Assembly (NCBI GenBank): GCA_020072815.1
Contig: JAIQGE010000016.1
Location: 1 to 64,000 of the forward strand
Origin: Terriglobia bacterium
Lineage (GTDB): Bacteria; Acidobacteriota; Terriglobia; Terriglobales; Acidobacteriaceae
DNA length: 64,000 nucleotides
Direction: 5' to 3'
Shown here: one piece after another, positions 17,923-27,263 of the stretch
Layout: each line of letters starts with the position of its first letter
Numbering within the stretch: position 1 is the first letter of the stretch
Made by a program: the position numbers and the translations under genes
The notes under the pieces: model-generated
What the model saw: the letters and a program-made list of their open reading frames with translations, nothing else
Told to the model about the DNA's origin: nothing
The model's database searches: none

Positions 17923-19008
17923 ATGTCGAAAACAAAATATTTCTTCCTGCTGCTTACTCTGGCGACCGCACTACCTGTGGCTTTTGCGCAGAAACCTGCT
18001 GACGGCGCGAGCGATTCTCTGGTCTCTCCGGGAGAAGAGAAGCATTTGCGCAACATTCGCCAACTGACGTTCGGCGGACAAAACGCCGAGGCTTACTTCT
18101 CCGCCGACGACAAATCGCTGATCTTCCAGCACCAGGGAGACGGCGTCGCCTGCGACCAGATCTACACCATCCCGGTGAACACGCCGGACGGCAAGCCGGC
18201 CATACCCAAGCTGGTCAGCACGGGAAAAGGCCGCACTACGTGCAGTTACTTCTTTCCGTCAGGCAAGCGGATTTTGTTTTCGTCCACACACGCCGCGGGA
18301 GCGGAGTGTCCGCCGAAGCCGGACTACTCCAAAGGCTACGTGTGGCCGGTGTATGACAGTTACGACATTTACACGGCCAACGCCGACGGCAGCGACCTGA
18401 AGCAGCTTACCAACACACGCGGGTACGACGCGGAAGCGACGATTACGCGCGATGGAAAAAAGATTGCGTTCACCTCCATGCGCAACGGCGATCTGGACAT
18501 CTATGTAATGGACGCCGACGGCAAGCACGTGAAGCAGCTCACGCATGAGCTGGGTTATGACGGCGGGCCGTTCTGGTCGTATGACGGGAAGAAGATCGCG
18601 TATCGCGCGGAGCATCCGAAAACGCCGAAAGAGGCCGAAGAGTACAAGGCGTTGCTGAAAGAAGGCAAGATCAAGCCCGGCAACCTGGAAATCTGGGTGA
18701 TGGACGCGGATGGCACGCACAAGCACCAGGTCACCAACAACGGCGCCGCCAACTTTGCGCCGTATTTCACGCCGGACGGCAAGCGCATCATCTTCGCGTC
18801 GAACGTGGCCGATCCGCAAAGCGCGCGCGGCTTTGACCTGTTCATCATCAACGTGGACGGCACCAACCAGGAGCGGGTCACGTTCTATCCCGACTTTGAT
18901 TCGTTTCCCATGTTCACGTCGGACGGCAAGCGGCTGGTGTGGGCGTCAAACCGCAACGGCAAGCAGCCGCACGAGACCAACATCTTCATTGCGGATTGGG
19001 TAGACTAA
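17923..19008 (+). CDS. secreted TolB-like beta-propeller (PD40 repeats) protein
   Basis: A 361-residue protein with a signal peptide (SKTKYFFLLLTLATALPVAFA). The mature part contains repeated WD40-like PD40 units of the form DGKKIAFTS..NGD.DIYVMDADG, with blades near residues 65, 110, 165, 205, 275 and 320. This is the fold of the TolB C-terminal propeller, usually a protein-interaction surface in the periplasm. It lacks the N-terminal TolB domain, so it is not TolB itself. A TATGCT hexamer at 17898-17903 may be its -10. No clear ribosome-binding site is visible. Confidence 0.8.
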   Translation: MSKTKYFFLLLTLATALPVAFAQKPADGASDSLVSPGEEKHLRNIRQLTFGGQNAEAYFSADDKSLIFQHQGDGVACDQIYTIPVNTPDGKPAIPKLVSTGKGRTTCSYFFPSGKRILFSSTHAAGAECPPKPDYSKGYVWPVYDSYDIYTANADGSDLKQLTNTRGYDAEATITRDGKKIAFTSMRNGDLDIYVMDADGKHVKQLTHELGYDGGPFWSYDGKKIAYRAEHPKTPKEAEEYKALLKEGKIKPGNLEIWVMDADGTHKHQVTNNGAANFAPYFTPDGKRIIFASNVADPQSARGFDLFIINVDGTNQERVTFYPDFDSFPMFTSDGKRLVWASNRNGKQPHETNIFIADWVD

Positions 19009-19015
19009 ACGGCGC

Positions 19016-19672
19016 ATGGACATCGTACTGAGTGAAGTTGAGGCCCGCGTGCTGGGCGCTCTGATTGAAAAAGACAGCACCACGCCGGATTACTATCCGC
19101 TGTCAATCAACGCGCTGGTGAACGCCTGCAACCAGAAGAACAACCGCGATCCGGTGATGAGCCTGAACGAAAACGCCGTCCGCGACGCGCTGTACACCTT
19201 GCAGCAAAAACATCTGGCCGGGCCGGCGGGCGGAGCGGACAGCCGCGTCACCAAGTACGAACATCGCATCCAGGAAGTCTTCAACTTCACCCGCGCGGAA
19301 ACCGCCGTGATGGACGTGCTGCTGCTGCGCGGTCCGCAGACGCCAGGCGAGCTGCGCGGACGCACCGAGCGCATGTTTCGCTTTGAAGAACTTTCAGACG
19401 TCCAGGCGACGCTGCAGAAGCTGATGCAGCGCACGCCTTCGCTGGTGAAGATGCTGCCGCGGCAGCCAGGGACCAAAGAAGCCCGCTACGCGCATTTGCT
19501 CTCAGGCGACGTGGAAGGCTGGGAAGCGCCGCCGGAGACGGCCGGAGCCAGCGCCCGCTCGGCCGGCGACGACGAACGGGTTGAGCGCCTGGAAAATGAA
19601 GTTGCAGAACTTCGCCGCGAAATGAGCGATCTGAAGCAACAGATGGAAGGCTTTAAGAAGCAGTTTGAGTAA
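19016..19672 (+). CDS. YceH family (DUF480) protein
   Basis: A 218-residue protein of the DUF480/YceH family, recognised from LSEVEARVLGALIEKDSTTPDYYPLSINALVNACNQK split over residues 5-42 and RTERMFRFEELSDVQATLQKL further on. The fold is a tandem winged helix, followed here by a C-terminal coiled coil (about residues 180-218, ERLENEVAELRREMSDLKQQ). The molecular role is not known. It begins 7 bp after the propeller gene and may be cotranscribed. Confidence 0.9.
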   Translation: MDIVLSEVEARVLGALIEKDSTTPDYYPLSINALVNACNQKNNRDPVMSLNENAVRDALYTLQQKHLAGPAGGADSRVTKYEHRIQEVFNFTRAETAVMDVLLLRGPQTPGELRGRTERMFRFEELSDVQATLQKLMQRTPSLVKMLPRQPGTKEARYAHLLSGDVEGWEAPPETAGASARSAGDDERVERLENEVAELRREMSDLKQQMEGFKKQFE

Positions 19673-19727
19673 GACAGCTAGCAATTAGCAAATGGCAAAT
19701 GGCACTTAACCATTAGCACTTACTGGA

Positions 19728-20522
19728 ATGGGAATGCAGCTCGAATATATTGCTGTTGATTGGTCAGGAGCAGCAGTTGGGGCTCACAAAACAATTTGGC
19801 TAGCGCGGTGCGTAGGGAACACCCTTGTCGAGCTGGAAAACGGGCTTTCTCGAGAGCGCGTTGCTGACCGACTGGTTGAGCACGCGCGGAGGAATCCCAA
19901 CATTGTCTTGGGCCTCGATTTTGCTTTCTCTATGCCCATTTGGTTCATACGAGAACACAACATCAGCTGTTGTGATGAGTTATGGGACTTCGTCGCGAGT
20001 AACGGAGAGAATTGGCTGCGAAGTTGCCAACCACCTTTTTGGGGTCGCCCTGGCCGGCACCGTCCCGAACTTCCAGAGCATTATCGATGGACAGAAAAGG
20101 AAGTCGGGTCTGTCAAAGGCATCAATGCAAAATCAGTCTTTCAAATCTTTGGTGCTGGTGCCGTAGGTACCGGTTCATTGCGGGGGATGCCGTTCCTTTC
20201 GAAGCTTCGCCGCGAGGGATTTTCCATTTGGCCCTTTGATTCCAGTTGTCTGCCGTGTGCAATAGAAATTTACCCGCGCTTACTAACCGGGCCGGTCAAA
20301 AAGAACGATCAAGGTGAGCGAGAAAAGTATCTGCGAGAAAGCCTCCCTGACCTGAACTTGGCATTTCGCGAAAAAGCTTCCAGATCCGACGACGCATTTG
20401 ATGCTGCTGTGTCAGCTCTAGTTATGTCCAAGCATTTGGTGAATCCGCTGTTGCAATTGAGGCATAGTACGGACGAGCGAATCTTGTTGGAGGGACGCAT
20501 TTGGCAGCCTGCATCTGTTTGA
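19728..20522 (+). CDS. DUF429 family protein (predicted RNase H-fold nuclease)
   Basis: A 264-residue protein beginning near EYIAVDWSGAAVGAHKTIW, an RNase H-like first strand with an Asp, and ending with the family-typical SRSDDAFDAAVSALVM (about residue 225-240). Another conserved segment is VLGLDFAFSMP (about 60-70). DUF429 proteins are predicted nucleases; no activity has been assigned to this branch. Base composition is visibly less GC-rich than in the neighbours, hinting at separate acquisition. It is convergent with tsf. The first ATG is at 19728, with a second in-frame ATG at 19734; neither has a strong ribosome-binding site. Confidence 0.7.
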   Translation: MGMQLEYIAVDWSGAAVGAHKTIWLARCVGNTLVELENGLSRERVADRLVEHARRNPNIVLGLDFAFSMPIWFIREHNISCCDELWDFVASNGENWLRSCQPPFWGRPGRHRPELPEHYRWTEKEVGSVKGINAKSVFQIFGAGAVGTGSLRGMPFLSKLRREGFSIWPFDSSCLPCAIEIYPRLLTGPVKKNDQGEREKYLRESLPDLNLAFREKASRSDDAFDAAVSALVMSKHLVNPLLQLRHSTDERILLEGRIWQPASV

Positions 20523-20540
20523 TCTTTTTTGCCCGTTGAG

Positions 20541-20572
20541 CAAAAACAAAAGGCGGCGCTTTTCGCACCGCC
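20541..20572 (-). terminator. intrinsic terminator of the rpsB-tsf unit
   Basis: On the minus strand an 8 bp stem (GGCGGTGC pairing with GCGCCGCC, one G-U) with a 5 nt loop is followed by TTTTGTTTTTG. It lies 34 bp beyond the tsf stop. Confidence 0.88.
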
Positions 20573-20605
20573 CTAGTAGCTAGAAGCCATCGGCCAGTAG
20601 CTGCC

Positions 20606-21292
20606 TTACTCGGGTTTCGCGTCCTGCTGCGGCTTGCTGATGGCCACGGTCTCGCCCACGTCGCCGACTTTGAAGCGGGCGAAGCGCCGGACGGAAATAT
20701 TCTCGCCCAGCTTGCCGATCTTGCTGGCGATCAACTGGTGAATGCTGATGCCCGGTTCTTTCACGAAAGGCTGGTCAAGCAGGCAAACTTCTTCGTAGAA
20801 CTTGGCCATCTTGCCTTCCACGATTTTCTCCACCACCGCCGGCGGCTTGCCGGTGCCAGCGGCCTGGGCGCGATAGATTTCTTTTTCGCGCTCGTAGGCC
20901 TCGGGCGTCACGTCTTCCTTGCGGACGAACTTGGGATCAGCGGCCGCAATGTGCATGGCGACGTCCTTGATCAGGTCTTTGAAGTCATCGGTGCGGGCGA
21001 CAAAGTCGCTCTCGCAGTTGATCTCCACCAGCACGCCGATCTTGCCGCCGGCGTGGATGTAGCTGGCCACCGAGCCTTCACTGGTCACGCGCGCCGCTTT
21101 CTTGGCGGCGGTGTGGACACCCAGCTTCCGGAGGTGGTCCACGGCGGCTTCTTCGTTGCCGCTGGTGGCTTCCAGGGCCTTCTTGCAATCCATCATGGGC
21201 GCTCCAGTGCGCTCGCGCAGTTTGCGCACCTGGTCCGCGGTAATGTTGGTTTTCTTGGGGTCGTTCCCGCCCGGGGCAGCCGTAGTAGTCAT
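20606..21292 (-). CDS. tsf: elongation factor Ts
   Basis: A 228-residue EF-Ts, the guanine-nucleotide exchange factor that recycles EF-Tu. The N-terminal UBA-like helices are seen in ADQVRKLRERTGAPMMDCKKALEATSGNEEAAVDHLR, and the core has NCESDFVART. A 17-residue Thr/Ala/Pro-rich tail precedes the UBA part. It is shorter than the E. coli protein and lacks much of the second core subdomain, a known variation. I place the start at 21292, where GGAAGG stands 4 nt upstream; an ATG six codons earlier (21310) has only a distant GAGAGG. It follows rpsB by about 150 bp. Confidence 0.95.
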   Translation of the reverse strand: MTTTAAPGGNDPKKTNITADQVRKLRERTGAPMMDCKKALEATSGNEEAAVDHLRKLGVHTAAKKAARVTSEGSVASYIHAGGKIGVLVEINCESDFVARTDDFKDLIKDVAMHIAAADPKFVRKEDVTPEAYEREKEIYRAQAAGTGKPPAVVEKIVEGKMAKFYEEVCLLDQPFVKEPGISIHQLIASKIGKLGENISVRRFARFKVGDVGETVAISKPQQDAKPE

Positions 21293-21443
21293 GGAACCTT
21301 CCGTTTTCATAAATCTTGGAAAACCTCTCTACAAACACTTCCCCGCAAGCTTGATGGCGGGGAAAAAATAAATCTAGAAGTGGGCTCTTCAGCGATGTTG
21401 CGCAAAAGACAGCCGCGCAAGAACTAATGACCGGCGCTAGCGG

Positions 21444-22343
21444 CTAGACAGATTTCGGCTCTTCAGCGGTCACGTCCGCGGCGGCATCAGCCGGAACATC
21501 CGCGGCGGGCTCGGCCTCAATGCGGCCTTTTCCACCCAGCACCTGCTCCATGTTCAGCTCCTCTTCCTCCATCAGATCAGCCGAAGTTGGAGTGCGCACA
21601 GCTTCCGATGCCTGTTGAGCGGCCATGGCGCCGGCGATATCTGCCGTCTCTTTGTCCGTGGCGGCCTGGGCGCCTTCCGCGATAGAGTCAGCCACCTTGG
21701 AGGCAAACAGCCGGATGGCGCGCAGCGCGTCGTCATTGCCGGGGATGACCCAGTCCACTTCCGTGGGATCGCAATTGGTGTCCACCACGGCGACCACCGG
21801 GATGCCGAGCTTGCGGGCTTCCTTCACCGCAATGGCTTCCTTGTTGGAGTCAATCACAAACACGATGTCCGGCAGCCGGTTCATGCTCTTGATGCCGGCC
21901 AGGTTGGCCTGCAGGTGTTTGCGTTCGCGCTCCAGCTTGATGACTTCTTTTTTGGGCAGCAGCTCGTAACGGCCGTCGGTGGCCATTTCGTCGAGTTCCT
22001 TGAGCCGCTTCACCGACTTCTGCACGGTGACCCAATTGGTCAGCAACCCGCCCAGCCAGCGGTTGTTCACGTAGAACATGCCGCAGCGCTGTGCTTCTTC
22101 CGCAATGGCGTCCTGCGCCTGGCGTTTGGTGCCGACAAACAGGACAGTCCGGCCTTCGGCAGCGGAGTCCTGTACAAACTTGCTTGCGTCCTTGAACATC
22201 TTGAGCGTCTTCTGCAAGTCAATGATGTAGATACCATTGCGCTCCCCGAAGATGTATTCCTTCATCTTGGGGTTCCAGCGCTTGGTCTGGTGCCCGAAGT
22301 GGACGCCCGCTTCGAGCAACTCCTTCATGGTGATAGTAGCCAA
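21444..22343 (-). CDS. rpsB: 30S ribosomal protein S2
   Basis: A 299-residue S2 protein. The start is a TTG at 22343 with AAGGAGG 5 nt upstream, giving the standard N-terminus [18 protein letters not shown]. Other family signatures are [19 protein letters not shown] and [12 protein letters not shown], and [12 protein letters not shown] further on. It is about 60 residues longer than E. coli S2 because of an acidic Ala/Glu-rich C-terminal tail. Upstream in-frame codons to 22451 are leader sequence. It is transcribed separately from rpsI, given the terminator at 22511-22538. Confidence 0.97.
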   Translation of the reverse strand: MATITMKELLEAGVHFGHQTKRWNPKMKEYIFGERNGIYIIDLQKTLKMFKDASKFVQDSAAEGRTVLFVGTKRQAQDAIAEEAQRCGMFYVNNRWLGGLLTNWVTVQKSVKRLKELDEMATDGRYELLPKKEVIKLERERKHLQANLAGIKSMNRLPDIVFVIDSNKEAIAVKEARKLGIPVVAVVDTNCDPTEVDWVIPGNDDALRAIRLFASKVADSIAEGAQAATDKETADIAGAMAAQQASEAVRTPTSADLMEEEELNMEQVLGGKGRIEAEPAADVPADAAADVTAEEPKSV

Positions 22344-22410
22344 ACGACCTCCTTGTTGAATTGCATCCTCCGCGACAGTCGAGCCCGCTCGGGATTGATT
22401 CCCTAGTCCG

Positions 22411-22428
22411 CTCCCGTTGCAGCGGGAG
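22411..22428 (-). promoter_or_regulatory. hairpin in the rpsB leader
   Basis: A 6 bp perfect stem (CTCCCG/CGGGAG) with a 6 nt loop sits about 70 nt before the rpsB start, in a leader of roughly 150 nt that also contains GGGATTGATTCCC-type pairing. rpsB leaders in several bacteria bind S2 for feedback control; whether this one does cannot be told. Confidence 0.35.
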
Positions 22429-22510
22429 GGAAAATTGTGGTCCTGGATCACAAGCTCATTCCGTTTTCAGGACCCAAAAACGGCGAGCTAAGCCAGAAAA
22501 ATCTGTTGCC

Positions 22511-22538
22511 GAAAAAAGGGACGCAAGCAAAGCGTCCC
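22511..22538 (-). terminator. intrinsic terminator after rpsI
   Basis: On the minus strand a perfect 7 bp stem GGGACGC/GCGTCCC with a 7 nt loop is followed by TTTTTTC. It lies 12 bp after the rpsI stop and separates rplM-rpsI from rpsB-tsf. Confidence 0.88.
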
Positions 22539-22549
22539 GGCAAAGATCT

Positions 22550-22945
22550 TTAGCGCTTCGAAAATTGGAAGCGTTTGCGAGCGCCTTTTTGTCCGTACTT
22601 CTTGCGCTCTTTGCCGCGTGCGTCACGACGGAGGAAGCCTTCCGCTTTGAGCTTTTTGCGCAGTTCCAAGTTGAACTCCAGCAGGGCGCGAGCAATACCC
22701 ATTCTGAGAGCGCCGGCCTGGCCGTTGATGCCGCCGCCGGACACGTTAGCGGTGATATCAAACGTTGACGTGGTCTCACTGGTGACCAGAGGCTGGCGAA
22801 GCTCAACCCGCTGCGCTTCCGTCAGAAAGTATTTGTCCAGGTCGCGATCGTTGACCGTAAATTTGCCGCTTCCAGGACGCAGAAAAACGCGAGCTACGCT
22901 CGACTTGCGGCGTCCGGTGCCGTAATACTGAACTTGATCAGCCAT
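22550..22945 (-). CDS. rpsI: 30S ribosomal protein S9
   Basis: A 131-residue S9, full length. It starts [19 protein letters not shown] (residues 6-24) and ends with the basic tail [12 protein letters not shown], whose terminal Lys-Arg reaches the P-site tRNA. It follows rplM by about 75 bp, the usual order. Confidence 0.98.
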   Translation of the reverse strand: MADQVQYYGTGRRKSSVARVFLRPGSGKFTVNDRDLDKYFLTEAQRVELRQPLVTSETTSTFDITANVSGGGINGQAGALRMGIARALLEFNLELRKKLKAEGFLRRDARGKERKKYGQKGARKRFQFSKR

Positions 22946-23021
22946 CTTTTATTCAGACTCCTTGGTATCCAAACTTCCTGGATCCAAACTCTTGTCCCGC
23001 AAGGGACGAAACTTTTTTGCC

Positions 23022-23459
23022 CTACCGGGTGGCCAGTACCAGCGACTCAGGCTTCTGTGCCTGGTGGTCGTGCTTGTCGCCCTTGTAAACTTTCAGCTTT
23101 TTGCCCATGGCCTTGCCTAGCTTGTTCTTGGGCAGCATGCCCAGGATTGCTTCCTGGACAATGCGCTCCGGCGCGCGGTTAAACCGGTGGCGAAAATCCT
23201 CTTCGCGCAGGCCGCCGGGAAAACCGGTGTAATGCCGGTAAACTTTCTGGTCGGCCTTCATGCCGGTGACGCGGACTTTTTCCGCGTTGATAACGATTAC
23301 GTGGTCGCCCGTGTCTATAAAGGGCGTGTACTGGGGATTTTCTTTCCCTGCCAGAATCCTGGCCACACGGGAAGCCAGGCGTCCCAGCGTGTGCCCTGAG
23401 CCGTCCACAACGAACCACTTGCGCGCAATGTTCTGCCCGCTTGGAAAACGGGTAACCAT
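23022..23459 (-). CDS. rplM: 50S ribosomal protein L13
   Basis: A 145-residue L13 with the family blocks [34 protein letters not shown] and [26 protein letters not shown] lies 9 nt before the ATG. It is the first gene of the rplM-rpsI unit, with a strong promoter about 110 bp upstream. Confidence 0.98.
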   Translation of the reverse strand: MVTRFPSGQNIARKWFVVDGSGHTLGRLASRVARILAGKENPQYTPFIDTGDHVIVINAEKVRVTGMKADQKVYRHYTGFPGGLREEDFRHRFNRAPERIVQEAILGMLPKNKLGKAMGKKLKVYKGDKHDHQAQKPESLVLATR

Positions 23460-23567
23460 GCCTCAAACTCCTGAGAATAAATCGCTTAGAAAGACCGCTC
23501 GAATGACGCCGCTTACTACTTCCGAAGAAGACACAAGGCGGGCTAACTGCAGAGCAGTGAAGATAAA

Positions 23568-23597
23568 AGGATACCCAATTGCGCCAGGAAATGTCAA
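23568..23597 (-). promoter_or_regulatory. promoter of rplM-rpsI
   Basis: A perfect TTGACA (23592-23597) and TATCCT (23568-23573) with an 18 bp spacer on the minus strand. Transcription would begin near 23561, giving a leader of about 100 nt. Confidence 0.75.
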
Positions 23598-23673
23598 CGC
23601 TGGGCGGTTCCCATTCAGGTACACTGGCCCGTTTCCCGAATCATAACGCTTTTTCACACAGGAGATACACGAA

Positions 23674-24555
23674 GTGACCCAGGTGCGGCGGAAATTATCG
23701 TTGGTCTTATGGACATTGTTGGTCATGGCGACAGTTTCGGCGTCTGGCCAGGACCTGGAAAAAACTCTGAACGCACAGTACAAGGACAAAATCCTGGCGC
23801 TGCGCCATCCCCGGCAGGTCAACAAGCAGGAATACGATGCAAGCGGCGCTGTGGTCGGCGACAACTCTGAAGGGCCGTGGACGCTCTACGGGCGCATCCG
23901 GGTGAAGCAGATTCAAGTCAAGGCAGACCAGATGGAGATCGAAGGGAAACGCGTCCCATATTCCCCCGACAATGAAACCCATCAACTGGCGCCCTCCAAA
24001 GATGGAGAGAAAGCGCGCTTGACGATACGGCTCGACAAACCGCCAGCCTCTGCGAACGAAGCGACGGAAATCCTGGGTCGCGTGTTTGCCCTTTCCAATG
24101 AGGAACTAGTAAAGTCCGCACCGGAATATTGGCGGCATTATCTCGAAGTCAAGCTTGGCTTGGCGCCGGATGATCGCAGAGTCACTGATCCGCAGGCAAA
24201 AAATGCCCGGCGCGCCCCGGACAAGCCCATGGAGAAGCTCGGCAACGATGGAGAAGGTGTTTTCACAGTAGGCGAAGGCACCCTGCCTCCGAAAGTCACG
24301 TACCAACCCGAACCGGAGTTTTCAGAGGAGGCCCGCAAGGCCCAATTCCAGGGCACCGTTGGAGTGGACATGGTGGTGGATGGCATGGGCGTGGTCCGCC
24401 GGATCCAGATAGTCCGGCCTGCTGGAATGGGGCTGGATGAAAAGGCTGTCCAGGGGATAAGCGCCTGGCGCTTTCAGCCCGCGACGCGCCAAGGCCAGCC
24501 CGTGGCGGTGGTGCTTTACGTGGAAGTGCAATTCGCTCTATACAAGGGCCGTTAG
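23674..24555 (+). CDS. secreted TonB C-terminal domain protein
   Basis: A 293-residue protein with a signal peptide (RRKLSLVLWTLLVMATVSASG) and a C-terminal TonB-type domain (about residues 205-290: VTYQPEPEFSEEARKAQFQG, then GVVRRIQIVRPAG, AVQGISAWRFQPATRQGQP). The first 200 residues are unassigned. A classic TonB has a membrane anchor and Pro-rich stalk; here the short N-terminal hydrophobic segment may be either a cleaved signal or the anchor. The start is a GTG with AGGAG 9 nt upstream. No ExbBD genes are near. Confidence 0.8.
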   Translation: MTQVRRKLSLVLWTLLVMATVSASGQDLEKTLNAQYKDKILALRHPRQVNKQEYDASGAVVGDNSEGPWTLYGRIRVKQIQVKADQMEIEGKRVPYSPDNETHQLAPSKDGEKARLTIRLDKPPASANEATEILGRVFALSNEELVKSAPEYWRHYLEVKLGLAPDDRRVTDPQAKNARRAPDKPMEKLGNDGEGVFTVGEGTLPPKVTYQPEPEFSEEARKAQFQGTVGVDMVVDGMGVVRRIQIVRPAGMGLDEKAVQGISAWRFQPATRQGQPVAVVLYVEVQFALYKGR

Positions 24556-24582
24556 CGCGAATGTCGTCATGGACGAGTTGAG

Positions 24583-25485
24583 CTATTCTTTGTCGCCGCG
24601 AAGGATGCAAAGCAGACCGTCTGCCATCTTCTCCGCCGCTTGCGGCGCCAGTTCAAAGTGCAGCAGAGGCTCAATCAGCTCCAATTCCATGAGCGTCGGC
24701 GTGCCGCCACGCATGACGATGTCCGCGCGGCAGTAAGCGGTCTCTGGCGCGAAGCGAGCGAGGATGGCCTGGGCCATGTGCACGGCTGCGGCGGGCGGCG
24801 AGGCGAGCGCGTGCAGTCCACCGTGTTCTTCCTGTACGCGGAAGTCGCCCGGGCGCGGCAGCTTATTGACCGCGTGGGTGCATTCGTGGCCGCCTTGTCC
24901 ATTTCCGATGAAGATCAGTGACCATTCGCCGCCGGTGGCGATCTCAGGAATGAACTCCTGCACCATCATCGAACGGTCACGCAGCAGAGTGTTGAGTTTG
25001 GGGCTGAAGTCCGCGGCTTGCGCGGCTTCAATCCGGTAGGTCTCAAAGGCGGAGGCCGAAATTGCCGGCTTGATAACCGCAGACGTGAGCCCCGTGGAAC
25101 GCATCAGCTCTTGCAAGTCAGCTTGCGACCCTCGCTCCAGGAACACAGTCTTCGGCACGGCGAACCCGGCGGCTGCGATGTCCTTTAAGTAATGTTTGTC
25201 CATGTTCCAGCGGACAATCTCCGGTGCGTTGACGACTTTCGTGCGCCGCACAGCCGCGGTCAGCCAATGCACGAATTTGTCCGGGTGCAGATGGTAATCC
25301 CACACCGACCGCAGTACGAGCAGGTCGCAGCTGAGAGATTCCGGCGGCGTTTCCGTCCAAACCACGGGGACAATTTTCGAACCGCGACGTTCCAGCGCGC
25401 GGGCGAGGATGAGGTCGTCGGCGGTGAGATCACGGTGTAGAGCGCAGGTCAAGAATCCAATGGACAGATGATGGGAGAGCGGCAT
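24583..25485 (-). CDS. ATP-grasp family protein
   Basis: A 300-residue protein with the layout of the ATP-grasp fold: an N-terminal Rossmann-like part (LVLRSVWDYHLHPDKF, about residues 55-70), VRWNMDKHYLKDIAAAGFAVPKTVFL, the central SAVIKPAISASAFETYR ATP-binding strand (about 135-152), VQEFIPEIATGGEWSLIFIG, and the C-terminal metal-binding YCRADIV..GGTPTLMELELIEP. Relatives join a carboxylate to an amine with ATP (glutathione synthetase and RimK-like, and the cycloserine enzyme DcsG). The substrate is unknown. It stands alone, convergent with the TonB-domain gene. Confidence 0.75.
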   Translation of the reverse strand: MPLSHHLSIGFLTCALHRDLTADDLILARALERRGSKIVPVVWTETPPESLSCDLLVLRSVWDYHLHPDKFVHWLTAAVRRTKVVNAPEIVRWNMDKHYLKDIAAAGFAVPKTVFLERGSQADLQELMRSTGLTSAVIKPAISASAFETYRIEAAQAADFSPKLNTLLRDRSMMVQEFIPEIATGGEWSLIFIGNGQGGHECTHAVNKLPRPGDFRVQEEHGGLHALASPPAAAVHMAQAILARFAPETAYCRADIVMRGGTPTLMELELIEPLLHFELAPQAAEKMADGLLCILRGDKE

Positions 25486-25693
25486 CAGCCATCGATCTTA
25501 TCGAAGAGTCGCGTCCACCAGCGGAGATAAGAATTCGATCAGACGATAAGGATCCAATGGCCAACAATCATTGGCATCGGGTGACTGCGGCAGAAACACG
25601 CGATGCTCGATTGCTCAGAAACGCGAGCCCTGGCGACTCGCCTCAGATTGCAAGCGAGCGGTCAGGGCCCGGATAGCACTCAATAAAGCGGCC

Positions 25694-27001
25694 CTATTTA
25701 GGTCTTACGATCTCCTTAGGTCTTTCGATCTCCTTCTCCACCGGCCCCGGGCCGATGGGCGGCAGCTTCTTGAGCTCCATGTCCTTTCGGAAGGGGCCTG
25801 TGAAGTGGATCGCCGGGCCAGCCTTCATGTAAACGAACACGTACCGTCCGCCGGTATCAGGCCGGCCGACGAAGCACAATTGGTTGAAAGCGTAGTGCTT
25901 GATGATCGCGGCCCCCTGGTCGGCTGCGGTTTTCTGCTTAAGGAAATAGAACATGCGCTGCCGGTCATCGACGATCGTGAAGAACCCGTTTTCATCCAGA
26001 ACGGTGACCGCTGCCAGATTGTCGGGGATGCAGTCTTCGCCACCGCCCGGCAGAGTCCCGGTCGGCGCAGCGCCGCCGACCAGTTCGAACTGCATCGGCG
26101 GCATCAGCTCTCCGGGCAGGTTCGTGCCCACCGTGCAAGTTTCGTTCATATTGAAATGCTTAATGATGTCCACGGTGCGCTGCGCGTCGGACTCCCGGCT
26201 GTCAAAGTCAAACAAGATGTGACCACCGTCCACAACCTTCCAGCGCCCGCTGACCATCTGCTTGGCCGTGGTGGCCGGGTTGAAGTAGACACAGTGCGCG
26301 CCGTCGGCGCGCCCCGGCGGCCCAGGGGGAACCACGGGATGCTGGTGTGGCCCTGTGGGCGCGGTCTCCGGCACTGGACCGCCGGGATAGAACCCGTTCG
26401 CCGGGAAGAAGCACTCCGGAGGATAGCCCGCCGGCGGCAGAGCGCTCCACACGTTGTTGCTTGCTCCCAGAGTCACCGGCGCAGCCGCCATGTGGGCGAG
26501 GTGCGTGGCCGGGTTCCTCACGTCCGCTCCCGCGGGCACGATGATAATATCGGCATGGACGATGAAGGAAGAATCAAAAGTGCCGTTGGCACGGATGGTC
26601 AGTGATCCCGTGGAAGCCGGAAGGGCATCCGGTTGCGGCAAAACGCTTTGCCCGATCACGCCGTCAGAATTGTTTACCGTGATGTAAACATCAACGTTGC
26701 TGCCGCCGCGGGTCACCGGGATGCTGTTCTTCAGAAACAGCGCGACCACGGTCAGGCTGGCGTGGCCGCCAATGTTGGCCGAGCGATGCATGATGGTGTC
26801 CGCCGGGCCTGTGCAGGCGCAGATGGGCACACCTTGCAGCTCCACAGTGGACGGCGAGACTCCCGGGACGCCAATGGAGGCCCCACTCGGAGTTTGCAAG
26901 AGGTCATAGCCGGCTTGTTGGGCCGATGCGGGCAGCGCGTAAGCAAAGAACACGCCGGCCGCAAACACAACTGCAAAGCTAAGCGGAATACAGCGTTTCA
27001 T
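25694..27001 (-). CDS. secreted protein with two internal repeats
   Basis: A 435-residue protein with a signal peptide (CIPLSFAVVFAAGVFFAYALPASA). The middle is rich in Pro and Gly. Two C-terminal segments are related: about 255-300 (WKVVDGGHILFDFDSRESDA, then TVDIIKHFNMNETCTVG) and about 340-385 (FFTIVDDRQRMFYFLKQKTA, then AAIIKHYAFNQLCFVGRPD). Each has a strand pair, a helix and the C-x-VG ending, a repeat I have seen in secreted actinobacterial and acidobacterial proteins but cannot name. It ends with a Pro/Glu/Lys tail. The ATG at 27001 has GGAG 7 nt upstream; a GTG two codons earlier is less likely. Confidence 0.65.
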   Translation of the reverse strand: MKRCIPLSFAVVFAAGVFFAYALPASAQQAGYDLLQTPSGASIGVPGVSPSTVELQGVPICACTGPADTIMHRSANIGGHASLTVVALFLKNSIPVTRGGSNVDVYITVNNSDGVIGQSVLPQPDALPASTGSLTIRANGTFDSSFIVHADIIIVPAGADVRNPATHLAHMAAAPVTLGASNNVWSALPPAGYPPECFFPANGFYPGGPVPETAPTGPHQHPVVPPGPPGRADGAHCVYFNPATTAKQMVSGRWKVVDGGHILFDFDSRESDAQRTVDIIKHFNMNETCTVGTNLPGELMPPMQFELVGGAAPTGTLPGGGEDCIPDNLAAVTVLDENGFFTIVDDRQRMFYFLKQKTAADQGAAIIKHYAFNQLCFVGRPDTGGRYVFVYMKAGPAIHFTGPFRKDMELKKLPPIGPGPVEKEIERPKEIVRPK

Positions 27002-27188
27002 GCGCACACTCCTGATAATTTGAAAAAAGCGGTTGAGAAACTACACCAATTCGGGGTGGACGTTTCTTCTCCGGGATTGCTTTTTGTGGGCCGCCAGGCC
27101 AGGGTGCTAGACCCGCCGCGGAAGTGAAGATCTGCCCGTGTCACGCGAAGCAGGACCAACCGTTGTTCAGCGAGGCCCCATTCCCTGC

Positions 27189-27228
27189 TCTCCTCCGCGT
27201 AGTTCTTCCGGCCTCCGCGTCTCCGTGG
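27189..27228. repeat. dispersed CCTCCGCGTCTCCGTGGTGG repeat
   Basis: This 40 bp piece carries a core that recurs in many Acidobacteriota and other soil bacteria. It lies in the 260 bp gap before the ABC-F gene; otherwise that gap shows nothing I can assign. Confidence 0.55.
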
Positions 27229-27263
27229 TGGACTTTCCGCCGACTGTGTTTAGATAGAAGCAG

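Noticed and set aside
25571-26605. A 344-codon plus-strand frame opposite the secreted repeat protein
   Set aside because: The minus-strand gene has a signal peptide, ribosome-binding site and internal repeats; this one has none.
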